Positions 7,837-15,052 are shown, numbered from the stretch's first letter. The stretch is 20,253 bases of DNA from WRIS01 sp050945135 (GCA_050945135.1 JBMNSJ010000039.1:1-20253), one strand, 5' to 3'. The notes: generated by a model not told the origin, from the sequence alone. Translations and numbers: made by a program.

Positions 7837-9315
7837 TTAGACACTGGTCTCTGAAAGATTGATCGCTTGTAGGGAGTCAACCACCGCAAGAGTCGCAACA
7901 TCGCCAGAGACTGCCGTGTTCTTGAGATTCAGCGTTGATAGTGCGGTCAGCGAGTTTTCTTTATATAGGTCACTAAATAAAGCTATATCACCTGTGATGG
8001 CAGGATTATCACTTAAATTAAGGTTCATAAACATTGCTGATCTCGTAAAGGATTCAGTGAGGTCGGATAAATCTCCCGTTATGCCAACCCCCGATGCGTT
8101 GATGTACTGGTAAGCGCCACGTGTACCAATATCAGCTAAGCTACCAGAAAGAGAGGTGTTGGCTATGTTAAAGTACACAATCTCATTCATGTTGCTCAAA
8201 AAATCACTTAGGTTGCCGGTAACTCCTTTTGAGTTCAGGCAGAGGTGAGATAGCCAGTTGTTACCACTGAGGTGAGCAATATCGCCCTCAATCTGGGATT
8301 TCTCAAAGTGAACATAGTTCAGTTCTGTTGTGCCAGAAAATACCGACAGATTACCTGTGATGCCAGGGCAATTTAAGATAATCATTTCAATGTTATCGTT
8401 ACCGGCAAACATGGTGTCTATTAAGCCGGTAACAGCAGTGCTATTCATTCCTACAGATTTGAGATTTGGGCAAGAACCAAGGAAATCGAGACTGCCTGTT
8501 ACCCGACCCGATTCTTCACCGGGGGTGTCGTTGAGGGCGAAGTATTCAAGCTGAGTGCACTTAGAAAAAACTTCAACGTTTCCCTTAATATCATTTTCGG
8601 GCATATATACAGCCTTGAAATTTTCAAGGTTCGGATGAGTTGATAAATCGGATAAATCACTACTAGATAAGTCTATTGCAGCAAGATATATGCGCTCAAG
8701 TTGTGGCCAGTTGAGAAAATCCGTGAGAGCTCCTGTAATGTTTCTGCAAGGGGCAATTTCTATGCGGTTTAGATTTACTAGGTCTTTTAGATCAGACAAA
8801 GCGCCTGACACATGAGCGGTGAAGCTCAAGCAGATTGATTTCAATGAGGTGATTTCGTTGAAATCAGCCAATGTTGCAGAAATCTGTGAAGCGGAGAAGT
8901 TAATCGTCTCAAGACTCGATAAGCCTTTAATGTCATTAATGCTCGAATTTGAAAGTGGGCACCCAGATAAATTCAGCAACTCAAGTCCAGTTAGGTTTTC
9001 GATACCACTCCAGTCCATCAGGGCAGCCCTATCATCGCTGGTGAACTTATCTCCATCTATTTCAGTTATTGTCGCAAGCTCCGCTGCGGTAACTCCGTCG
9101 GCTACGTCTTTTCCTAAGATGCTAGCTACCCATTCAGCAAGGATGCCATCTTCTCCAGTGAATACGTCCTTAATCGGAGTGCCATCAACTATTGCTAAGG
9201 GATTGGCTTCTGGAGATACATTATCGTTTGCATAAGCAGGTGGGCAAAAAGCAATTGCCGCCACTAAACTCAGAACGACAAAAAGCATCCCGCTCATTTT
9301 TCTTACTGTATTCAT
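7837..9315 (-). CDS. Secreted leucine-rich-repeat surface protein, N-terminal part
   Basis: A 492-residue product before the in-frame UAA; with the downstream part the intact gene would span 7381-9315, about 644 residues. A signal peptide is clear: basic start MNTVRK, hydrophobic core to about 24, and a PAYA-N cleavage site near 29. Residues about 35-95 form a small N-terminal domain. More than a dozen leucine-rich repeats of roughly 20-25 residues follow, with recurring patterns such as ITGxLSxL, SGSLADI and LxLLNLSG. Such proteins are usually adhesins or matrix-interacting surface proteins; the ligand is unknown. As it stands the product would be secreted but not anchored. AGGAG lies 5 bases before the ATG. 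It converges on the kinase-regulator operon. Confidence 0.82.
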   Translation of the reverse strand: MNTVRKMSGMLFVVLSLVAAIAFCPPAYANDNVSPEANPLAIVDGTPIKDVFTGEDGILAEWVASILGKDVADGVTAAELATITEIDGDKFTSDDRAALMDWSGIENLTGLELLNLSGCPLSNSSINDIKGLSSLETINFSASQISATLADFNEITSLKSICLSFTAHVSGALSDLKDLVNLNRIEIAPCRNITGALTDFLNWPQLERIYLAAIDLSSSDLSDLSTHPNLENFKAVYMPENDIKGNVEVFSKCTQLEYFALNDTPGEESGRVTGSLDFLGSCPNLKSVGMNSTAVTGLIDTMFAGNDNIEMIILNCPGITGNLSVFSGTTELNYVHFEKSQIEGDIAHLSGNNWLSHLCLNSKGVTGNLSDFLSNMNEIVYFNIANTSLSGSLADIGTRGAYQYINASGVGITGDLSDLTESFTRSAMFMNLNLSDNPAITGDIALFSDLYKENSLTALSTLNLKNTAVSGDVATLAVVDSLQAINLSETSV

Positions 9316-9362
9316 ATTACTCCTGCGTCTACTTGAGCTCTATGAAGAGCACTTTTAATAAT

Positions 9363-9405
9363 CGTCGGAAATCATACCGACGCAAGCGTGACAAAAGCGT
9401 GACAA
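9363..9405 (-). promoter_or_regulatory. SARP-type promoter with tandem 11-bp direct repeat
   Basis: Reading the minus strand, TTGTCACGCTT occurs twice in tandem (plus 9384-9405), giving one-turn spacing of 11 bp. A TATGAT -10 candidate (9371-9376) starts about 9 bases after the GTCACGC core of the second repeat, and the ATG is 55 bases further on. No conventional -35 is placed correctly. Known SARP activators bind heptamer direct repeats spaced 11 bp, about 8 bp from the -10, so the layout fits closely. The -10 lies within the loop of an inverted repeat, CGTCGG/CCGACG (9363-9368, 9377-9382). Confidence 0.6.
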
Positions 9406-9477
9406 ATCAAAAGTCAGAAATTGAGCTAGATATTTGGATTCTGAAGCGTTTAAGTGGTGAGAGTTTCTAAGTTTGGA

Positions 9478-9499
9478 AGACGCACTGCCTATTGCGTCT
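9478..9499 (-). terminator. Hairpin after the glutaredoxin-like gene
   Basis: A 7-bp stem AGACGCA (9478-9484) / TGCGTCT (9493-9499) with an 8-base loop lies 3 bases beyond the glutaredoxin-like stop. The tail on the minus strand is poor in T, so it is a weak intrinsic terminator at best. Confidence 0.4.
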
Positions 9500-9502
9500 G
9501 GC

Positions 9503-9745
9503 TTAGTTAGGGATGCTCTTTAAGTAGGTGATGATATCATCAGATTCGTAGAGTGCTTTTGAGTGTGCCACAAGACAAGGAACTTGTTTTTTCCCGCCAA
9601 TTTTTATCAAATCGTTTTGATTGCCAGGTTGCAAAACATCACGTTTGTCCAGGGTAATATGAGTTTCTTCTAAGAAGCTCATAATTTTGTCGCAAAACTC
9701 ACAATCCTTTTTGTAGTACAAGGTTAGGTCTTCTATGTAAGCCAT
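9503..9745 (-). CDS. Glutaredoxin-like thiol-disulfide protein
   Basis: An 80-residue thioredoxin-fold protein. The redox motif CEFC (Cys15, Cys18) follows a beta strand LTLYYKKD, and the cis-proline signature QVPCLV (Pro56) and YESDDIITYLK helix are in place. This matches glutaredoxins and the N-terminal domain of glutathione transferases. CEFC rather than CPYC suggests a glutaredoxin-like reductase whose donor may be thioredoxin reductase instead of glutathione (inference). GGAGGAGG lies just upstream of the ATG. It is monocistronic, divergent from tRNA-Arg. With the peroxidase and MsrAB genes it adds to the redox theme. Confidence 0.85.
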   Translation of the reverse strand: MAYIEDLTLYYKKDCEFCDKIMSFLEETHITLDKRDVLQPGNQNDLIKIGGKKQVPCLVAHSKALYESDDIITYLKSIPN

Positions 9746-9856
9746 AGTATCCTCCTCCAGGGGTGTGGGGTGGAAAGAGATGAAGAGCCCATAGTACCCG
9801 AGAATTCAAAAATCTCCGAATTTTGATAGAAGCTTGTTGCCGTTTGGTTGATTTCG

Positions 9857-9886
9857 TTGGGTATAAAATAGGTATTACGGTATAAT
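9857..9886 (+). promoter_or_regulatory. Promoter of tRNA-Arg
   Basis: TTGGGT (9857-9862) and a consensus TATAAT (9881-9886) are separated by 18 bases, 23 bases before the tRNA. Confidence 0.7.
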
Positions 9887-9909
9887 CACGCATGGTTCAA
9901 GAGTCAAAC

Positions 9910-9986
9910 GCGCTCGTAGCTCAGTTGGATAGAGCAGTGGACTTCTAATCCGAAGGTCGCAGGTTCGAATCCTGCCGAGCGCGCCA
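9910..9986 (+). tRNA. tRNA-Arg (anticodon TCT)
   Basis: A complete 77-base cloverleaf: acceptor GCGCTCG/CGAGCGC, anticodon loop CTTCTAA giving TCT (reads AGA), T-loop TTCGAAT, discriminator G and encoded CCA. It ends 87 bases before the arginyl-tRNA synthetase start, with no terminator-like hairpin between them. Confidence 0.96.
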
Positions 9987-10073
9987 TTTACTAATCTTGG
10001 ACATATCTCTCCACAAAAAGCCTGGTAAGAGAATTAATATACTTATAAATAGCGGTTATTGGAAAGAAGTTTC

Positions 10074-11801
10074 ATGGACACTCGCGAACAGCTTGAATCG
10101 ATTATCAATGAAGCGATTGCTCAGGCAGTCGAACAAGGAGAGCTGGAGCTTGAATCGATTCCGGCAGCAGGACTTGAGCGTCCCAGAGATGATGGAAATG
10201 GTGATTGGGCATCAACCGTTTCGATGCGTTCTGCAAAACTTGCGAAAAAGAATCCCCGTGAAATCGCACAAATTATTACAGATCGACTCCCCGAAAATCG
10301 CATCATAGAATCAGTCGAAATTGCAGGTCCTGGTTTTATTAACTTCAAGCTAACTGCTGCTGCCCACCAAGAAGTGCTTCACGCAGTATATACGCAGAAA
10401 GACGATTTCGGCAAAGGTGAGGTGGCTCCGGGGTCATCATATGTGAACCTCGAATATGTCTCTGCCAACCCCACGGGTCCGATGCATGTTGGACATGGTC
10501 GTTGGGCAGCTTTGGGTGACGCGCTGGCGCGCATAATGCGTCATGCAGGCTACGATGTTTACGAAGAGTTTTATGTGAACGATGCCGGTGTTCAGATGAG
10601 TCTTTTTGGAGCCTCGGTCGCAACTCGTTATCTTCAGCTGTGCGGACAGGATGTAGACATGGCTGAAAATGGCTATGGTGGTGCGTACGTAAAAGATATC
10701 GCTCAAAGCATCATCGAACGTGATGGCACAAAGTGGCTCCAGGTAAGCGAGGCAGAGCGAAATGAGGCTTTCCGTGAGATGGCTTATCTCGAAATGCTTC
10801 AGCTCATGAAAGATACGCTTTCACGTTTTGGGAACTCCTTTGACTGCTGGTTTTCCGAGCGAAGTCTTTATGCCGAAGCGCCTGATGGTTCTAGCGCAAT
10901 CTCGCGTGCGCTTAAGACGATGGATGAAAAGGGCTATGTTTTCGAAGATGAAGGAGCCACGTGGTTTCGCTCCACTGCTTTCGGCGATGAAAAGGATCGC
11001 GTTCTCATAAAGGAGAACGGTGAATATACGTACTTTATGAGCGATGTTGCCTATCACTACGATAAAATCTCGCGAGGCTTTGATCATCTCATCAATATTT
11101 GGGGCGCAGATCATCATGGCTATGTCAAACGTTGCGAGGCAGCATTAGCTGCATGGGGTCGTCCGGAGGCACTCGAGATAGTGCTTGGGCAATTAGTTAA
11201 TCTTTTCCGAGATGGGGAAGCGGTTCGTATGTCGAAGCGCACAGGAGAGATGATTACCTTTGCCGAGCTCATCGATGAGGTAGGCGTTGATTCGACGCGC
11301 TATCTTATGTTGTCTCGATCGAGCGATCAGCAAATCGACTTCGATATTGAAGCTGCTAAAAAGAAGGATTCAACCAACCCTGTCTATTATGTACAGTACG
11401 CCCACGCCCGCATTAGCTCCATTCTTCGTAAGGCGGCAGGCCCTGAAGAGGTTGCTGCCACGTTATCTGGAGCCATGAGCATGGACGAGCTTGCTGCAAA
11501 GCTTTTTAAGCAGGAGCCTGACTTAAGTCTGCTGCAACATGATTCTGAGTTTGCGCTTATGAGGAAGATGGAAGAGTTTTCTGAGCTCATCGAAGATGCA
11601 GCTCGCGACAGAGCTCCTTTCCGTTTGACCCATTACGCACAAGATCTTGCAGCCCTCTTTCACCAGTTTTATACAAGCTGCCACGTTCTGGGAGAGGATG
11701 CTGAGTTGCAAAGAGCGCGTCTTTACCTGGCTAATTCGACTCGTATTGTGCTGGCGCTAACTTTGAAACTTCTTGGTATCTCTGCACCAATTCAGATGTA
11801 A
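10074..11801 (+). CDS. argS: Arginyl-tRNA synthetase
   Basis: A 575-residue class I aminoacyl-tRNA synthetase that charges tRNA-Arg with arginine. The ArgRS-specific N-terminal domain covers about 1-95. The HIGH-type motif reads HVGH (138-141) within SANPTGPMHVGHGRW. The KMSKS-type loop reads MSKR (386-389) in AVRMSKRTGEMI. The C-terminal anticodon-binding helical domain ends LKLLGISAPIQM, the canonical ArgRS terminus. ATG 10074 follows GGAAAGAAG; a TTG at 10059 is less likely. It lies directly downstream of tRNA-Arg(TCT) and 45 bases upstream of the lipid kinase gene, so all three may share a transcript. Confidence 0.97.
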   Translation: MDTREQLESIINEAIAQAVEQGELELESIPAAGLERPRDDGNGDWASTVSMRSAKLAKKNPREIAQIITDRLPENRIIESVEIAGPGFINFKLTAAAHQEVLHAVYTQKDDFGKGEVAPGSSYVNLEYVSANPTGPMHVGHGRWAALGDALARIMRHAGYDVYEEFYVNDAGVQMSLFGASVATRYLQLCGQDVDMAENGYGGAYVKDIAQSIIERDGTKWLQVSEAERNEAFREMAYLEMLQLMKDTLSRFGNSFDCWFSERSLYAEAPDGSSAISRALKTMDEKGYVFEDEGATWFRSTAFGDEKDRVLIKENGEYTYFMSDVAYHYDKISRGFDHLINIWGADHHGYVKRCEAALAAWGRPEALEIVLGQLVNLFRDGEAVRMSKRTGEMITFAELIDEVGVDSTRYLMLSRSSDQQIDFDIEAAKKKDSTNPVYYVQYAHARISSILRKAAGPEEVAATLSGAMSMDELAAKLFKQEPDLSLLQHDSEFALMRKMEEFSELIEDAARDRAPFRLTHYAQDLAALFHQFYTSCHVLGEDAELQRARLYLANSTRIVLALTLKLLGISAPIQM

Positions 11802-11846
11802 GCTGTTTTTAGCATCGGTTTTGTAATCGGAGAGGACTGGAGGGCG

Positions 11847-12776
11847 ATGGTATCTCATTTGGGAAAAGCGCTCCTTATAATAAACCCAACAGCGCAAAGT
11901 GGAAGAGGTGCCCAATCGGGGCGCTACGCTACGCAGGTTCTTCAGGCTGCTCTTGGGGCTGATAGCTTCGAGTCGGTATTAACTAAAGAATCTGGTCATG
12001 GGCGACTTCTTGCCGAGAAGGCTCAAGATTTCGATACGGTTATTGCTCTTGGAGGAGACGGATTGGTCCATGAGGTTATAAATGGACTTATGACCATCCC
12101 TGAAGCTAATAGACCTCGATTCGCACTCCTGCCTGTTGGTACGGGAAACGATTACGCCAGAACCCTTCACATGAGTTTTTCAATCGAGGAATCGGTGGAG
12201 CAGCTGCTATCGGCTCGTGAGACCTTGTTTGATCTAGGTTTATGCAACGGTGAGTACTTTGCGGAAACGCTTTCTTTCGGACTTGATGCCGATATCGCAA
12301 TTGACACCGTGGAACGTCGCAAGCGAACTGGAAAAACAGGTACAAGATTATTCCTTGAAAGCGGCATCGATGTTTTATTTCATCGAAAGATTAAGCATTC
12401 TTACGAAGCTCAATTTGATGGCGAAGTTGCCATGCAAGATGAGATGTACCAATTTGCCGTACAGATTGGGAAAACCTATGGCGGAGGCTTCAACATTTGC
12501 CCTAACGCGCGAACCGATGATGGCTTGCTCGATATCTGCATTGCGCATCCTCCGATGAGCATCTTAAAAGCAACGATAATCTTTCTATTGGCAAAAAACG
12601 CACATCATACGCGCTTCAAACAAATCGAGTTTGCACAGGCTCAAAGCTTATATCTTAGTTTTCCTCAAGCTAACAAACTGCCAATCCAAATAGATGGCGA
12701 AGCTTTTGCGGGTCACGAGTTTGAAATCAGTTGCGTGTCTTCTGCTCTTCGAGTTTTGGTGAACGACAAACTGTAA
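11847..12776 (+). CDS. Diacylglycerol kinase family lipid kinase (DagK/YegS type)
   Basis: A 309-residue cytoplasmic lipid kinase. The DAGK catalytic domain shows the start LLIINPTAQSGRG (9-21), the nucleotide loop GGDGLVHEVING (69-80) and PVGTGNDYAR (96-105). The C-terminal beta-rich domain holds QIGKTYGGGFNICPNARTDDGLLDI and the closing LPIQIDGEAF segment. Members phosphorylate diacylglycerol or related lipids to phosphatidic acid, recycling diacylglycerol left from envelope synthesis. This fits the cardiolipin genes elsewhere in the window. A purine-rich site, GGAGGGCG, precedes the ATG. Confidence 0.9.
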   Translation: MVSHLGKALLIINPTAQSGRGAQSGRYATQVLQAALGADSFESVLTKESGHGRLLAEKAQDFDTVIALGGDGLVHEVINGLMTIPEANRPRFALLPVGTGNDYARTLHMSFSIEESVEQLLSARETLFDLGLCNGEYFAETLSFGLDADIAIDTVERRKRTGKTGTRLFLESGIDVLFHRKIKHSYEAQFDGEVAMQDEMYQFAVQIGKTYGGGFNICPNARTDDGLLDICIAHPPMSILKATIIFLLAKNAHHTRFKQIEFAQAQSLYLSFPQANKLPIQIDGEAFAGHEFEISCVSSALRVLVNDKL

Positions 12777-12854
12777 CCCTGCTGAAAAGCTCGTTTATTT
12801 CTCAGAGGATATAATTAGGCTCAAACGAAAACGATGATTGGGGCAGGGGATACT

Positions 12855-13049
12855 ATGAAGAAAGATTTTGACGAATTCGTGGAAATACTCGAGAGCGATA
12901 CCTATAGAAAAGGTATTGGTGCACTTAAGCATATGTATTTGGATGACGAGAGTATGGATATTGAAGACAGAATCGTTGCATATGAAAAGCAAAAAGAACT
13001 TCTTCGCTTGCGCACCTATCATGAATGGCTCACCTCAGATATTGATTAG
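12855..13049 (+). CDS. Small hypothetical acidic protein (64 aa)
   Basis: A 64-residue, highly charged and probably all-helical protein (KKDFDEFVEILESD, then EDRIVAYEKQKELLRLRTYHEWL). It has no signal peptide, membrane segment or cysteine. AGGGG lies 6 bases before ATG 12855, and a TATAAT (12810-12815) sits at a suitable distance upstream, though without a good -35. An in-frame ATG at 12834 would add 7 residues but lacks a ribosome site. I do not recognise the family. It may be the last gene of the argS unit or transcribed alone. Confidence 0.6.
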   Translation: MKKDFDEFVEILESDTYRKGIGALKHMYLDDESMDIEDRIVAYEKQKELLRLRTYHEWLTSDID

Positions 13050-13050
13050 T

Positions 13051-13068
13051 GCCTAATTCGTCGTAGGC
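13051..13068 (+). terminator. Weak hairpin after the small hypothetical gene
   Basis: GCCTA/TAGGC with an 8-base loop, no T tract. It may only be a 3'-end stabilising stem. Confidence 0.2.
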
Positions 13069-13145
13069 GAGGTTCCCTTTGCCGTGTCAACTAAAAACCT
13101 AGAAGTCTCTCGTTGAGTTCAATCAGGGTTGCTTTGCGTGGCAAG

Positions 13146-13261
13146 GATTCTCGATAGTGCGTTATTGTTCATGTACTTAACTAGCAAATTTGATTAAATA
13201 GAGGGTGTTAGTGTCGTTTTGGCGCTTCAGCTGTCTTGCAAATCGCGCACTATCGCTAATC
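13146..13261. repeat. Long imperfect inverted repeat, 116 bp apart end to end
   Basis: GATT-CT-CGATAGTGCG (13146-13161) is repeated inverted as CGCACTATCG-CT-AATC (13246-13261), 14 of 16 positions matching including a perfect 10-bp core. The 84 bases between show no gene. It could be a tiny mobile-element remnant, a paired regulator site, or the closing stem of a structured RNA. Confidence 0.55.
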
Positions 13262-13290
13262 TTTGCCTCATTCGCCTAATTTTTGGGCAA

Positions 13291-13307
13291 TGGTGGATCG
13301 TCGGGGA
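13291..13307 (-). repeat. 17-bp duplicate of the tRNA-Lys 3' end
   Basis: TGGTGGATCGTCGGGGA is identical to 13490-13506, the 3' end of tRNA-Lys including CCA, discriminator, acceptor strand and part of the T-stem. Tyrosine integrases commonly use such cores as attachment sites, so this may be an att scar; chance partial duplication of the tRNA is the alternative. Confidence 0.7.
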
Positions 13308-13440
13308 ATAGCCTCGCATCAAGGCCAAGTCGCTTCGCGCTTGCTTCGCAAGCCTTGACTCGGGCCAGTGCTTGATGTGAAGCTAAAGCTTACATCAAGG
13401 AAGAACCCCGTATTCGGGCTTCGAGCCCCCTCTACGTACC
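13308..13440. other. Highly structured non-coding stretch with nested hairpins
   Basis: No open frame is convincing here. There are three consecutive hairpins. The first is GCTTG-cttcg-CAAGC (13339-13353), extended by AGTC/GACT, GGCC/GGCC and CATCAAG/CTTGATG (13317-13377). The second is CTTGATGT-AAGC/GCTT-ACATCAAG (13371-13399), 12 bp with one bulged G. The third is GAAG..CCCG/CGGG-CTTC (13400-13422). The CTTGATG strand is shared, so the extended first and the second hairpin exclude each other. It may be a small RNA, a palindromic repeat cluster or a leftover of an integrated element. Confidence 0.5.
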
Positions 13441-13446
13441 TGAGGA

Positions 13447-13478
13447 AATAAAAAAGCAGGCACACTGCGGTACCTGCT
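13447..13478 (-). terminator. Rho-independent terminator of tRNA-Lys
   Basis: On the minus strand, AGCAGGTAC pairs with GTGCCTGCT (13470-13478 with 13455-13463), 9 bp with one G-T wobble and a 6-base loop, followed by TTTTTTATTT. Confidence 0.9.
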
Positions 13479-13489
13479 GCTCTTACAAG

Positions 13490-13565
13490 TGGTGGATCGT
13501 CGGGGACTCGAACCCCGGACCTTGGGATTAAGAGTCCCCTGCTCTACCAACTAAGCTAACGATCC
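13490..13565 (-). tRNA. tRNA-Lys (anticodon CTT)
   Basis: A 76-base cloverleaf: acceptor GGATCGT/ACGATCC, anticodon loop CTCTTAA giving CTT (reads AAG), T-stem CGGGG/CCCCG, discriminator A and encoded CCA. Its 3' end is duplicated 199 bases away at 13291-13307. Confidence 0.95.
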
Positions 13566-13600
13566 GTGAAACACTATGTCAAATTGCAAAACGCTGAGCT

Positions 13601-13629
13601 ATTGTAAACCATCCACAAAGTGGTGTAAA
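13601..13629 (-). promoter_or_regulatory. Promoter of tRNA-Lys
   Basis: On the minus strand TTTACA (13624-13629) and TACAAT (13601-13606) are separated by exactly 17 bases, about 35 bases before the tRNA, so tRNA-Lys has its own promoter. Confidence 0.65.
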
Positions 13630-13635
13630 CAGAAA

Positions 13636-13649
13636 TCCCCAAAAGGGGA
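13636..13649 (-). terminator. Short terminator after tRNA-His
   Basis: TCCCC-tttt-GGGGA on the minus strand, followed by TTTCTGTTT, 20 bases after tRNA-His. The stem is short, so readthrough to tRNA-Lys is possible. Confidence 0.5.
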
Positions 13650-13669
13650 GAAGCATCATATATCGCGCC

Positions 13670-13747
<78 letters not shown>

Positions 13748-13762
13748 ATGGCGCAATGAGCT

Positions 13763-13791
13763 AGTATAGGGGTTTTCCAAGGGTCACGCAA
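13763..13791 (-). promoter_or_regulatory. Promoter of tRNA-His
   Basis: On the minus strand TTGCGT (13786-13791) and TATACT (13763-13768) are 17 bases apart, 16 bases before the tRNA. Confidence 0.65.
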
Positions 13792-13881
13792 GATATCTCG
13801 AGACTCTTTTTCGGCTGAGCGGCACAAAGCCATTGATAGGGTAATCCCTTCCCGAAAAGAACGAACCATTGATTATCTAAA

Positions 13882-13946
13882 CTTCTCAAAAGAAGGTGTC
13901 TTTCGTTATCATGAAATAGCAGTTGTTGTACTGGTGTGGCAACAAC
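13882..13946 (+). promoter_or_regulatory. Two inverted repeats in the alcohol dehydrogenase leader
   Basis: CTTCT-caaa-AGAAG (13882-13895) and GTTGTTG/CAACAAC with an 11-base spacer (13922-13946) lie in the 100 bases before the dehydrogenase gene. Either could be an operator or a leader stem. I cannot place a good -35/-10 pair here. Confidence 0.35.
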
Positions 13947-13972
13947 GGCAACGGTGAAATCGAGGAGGAACT

Positions 13973-15040
13973 ATGAAAGCATATATCATCAAAGAACCAG
14001 GTAAAGCCTGTTATGCAGATAAGCCCTACCCAAGTTGTGACGAGTTCGGAGCCATAATAAAAACCATTGCGGTCACGCCGTGTACCTCTGATGTAAGTAA
14101 TGTGTATAAGTCGACGAATCCTGCTTCGCTGGGAAATACGCTCGGTCACGAGGCTATCGGTGAAGTGGTTGAAGTTGGTAGTAAGGTGAAAGATTGTGCA
14201 CTAGGAGACAGGGTTATGATTCCTAGTATCACTCCTGATTACCTGTTTACACATGATCACCAGGCAAGCGATGTTGCGCAACATTCTGGCGGCTTTTTGC
14301 ATGGATATCTCTTTACTAATGTTATAGACGGGGTATTTTCTGAGTATTTCTCGGTGCCTCAAGCAGACCAAAACTTAGCGCTCATTCCCGAAGGTGTTAC
14401 CGACGAGCAAGCGCTCATGATCGTGGACATGATGAATACCGGGTTTCGTGGTAGCGAAGTTGCAGATATAGAATGTGGCGACACTGTCGTTGTGTATGGA
14501 ATCGGCCCAGTTGGTTTGATGGCTGTAGCGGGTGCCACTTTACAAGGAGCTGCACGAATTGTCGCGGTTGGAAATCGACCAGTTACCATGGAGCTAGCGA
14601 AGGCGTATGGCGCAACTGATTGTATTGACTACAAAGAAGGGCCTGTTGCAAAACAGGTGCGCGCACTTATGCAGGGAAAACCTGTTGACAGAGTCATTGT
14701 TGCTGGAGGAACGGTTGACGCAGTAACCGAGGCGTTCAAGATGGTGCGACCAGGAGGTCTTATCTCGAACATCGTGTATTTTGCAGGGTCTGGAGAAATA
14801 AAAATTCCGCTCAATCTGTGGGGCGGAGGAATGTCGGATAAGCGCCTCGTAACAAGCTCAAGTCCTGGAGGCCGACTTCGAATGGAGCGTATGGCTGCTT
14901 TGGTTCAGTATGGAAAAGTTGACCCGGGCTTGCTCGTTACTCACCGTTTTGAGGGCGTCGATAGCATTGAAGAAGCTTTCGAAATCATGCATTCTCATCC
15001 TAAAGACCTGATTAAACCTATGGTGAGGCTAGCTGATTAA
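13973..15040 (+). CDS. Zinc-dependent NADP-type secondary alcohol dehydrogenase
   Basis: A 355-residue medium-chain dehydrogenase that interconverts secondary alcohols and ketones (or aldehydes). It closely follows the clostridial/Thermoanaerobacter isopropanol dehydrogenase pattern: AVTPCTSDV, LGHEAIGEVVEVGS, DRVMIPSITPD, DMMNTGF, PGGRLRMER and the ending KDLIKPMV. The catalytic zinc ligands are Cys37, His59 and Asp152 with Glu60 nearby. As in those enzymes, the structural-zinc cysteine cluster is absent. The Rossmann loop is GIGPVG (176-181). GNRP (Arg202) with Tyr220 matches the residues that favour NADP(H). GAGGAGG precedes the ATG. It stands alone and converges with the nitroreductase; its physiological substrate is unknown. 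Confidence 0.9.
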   Translation: MKAYIIKEPGKACYADKPYPSCDEFGAIIKTIAVTPCTSDVSNVYKSTNPASLGNTLGHEAIGEVVEVGSKVKDCALGDRVMIPSITPDYLFTHDHQASDVAQHSGGFLHGYLFTNVIDGVFSEYFSVPQADQNLALIPEGVTDEQALMIVDMMNTGFRGSEVADIECGDTVVVYGIGPVGLMAVAGATLQGAARIVAVGNRPVTMELAKAYGATDCIDYKEGPVAKQVRALMQGKPVDRVIVAGGTVDAVTEAFKMVRPGGLISNIVYFAGSGEIKIPLNLWGGGMSDKRLVTSSSPGGRLRMERMAALVQYGKVDPGLLVTHRFEGVDSIEEAFEIMHSHPKDLIKPMVRLAD

Positions 15041-15052
15041 CAATAAAGAGCG

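Noticed and set aside
7837..7839. Selenocysteine or other recoding at the LRR stop
   Set aside because: The codon is UAA, not UGA, and no recoding stem is evident; a nonsense change is simpler.
8819..9235. Long plus-strand frame opposite the LRR gene
   Set aside because: It is a shadow of the repeat-rich minus-strand gene, without a ribosome site or family features.
13291..13440. CRISPR array or phage attachment cassette with cargo
   Set aside because: There are only two copies of the 17-bp repeat and no regular spacers, integrase or cargo gene, so only an att-like scar is proposed.
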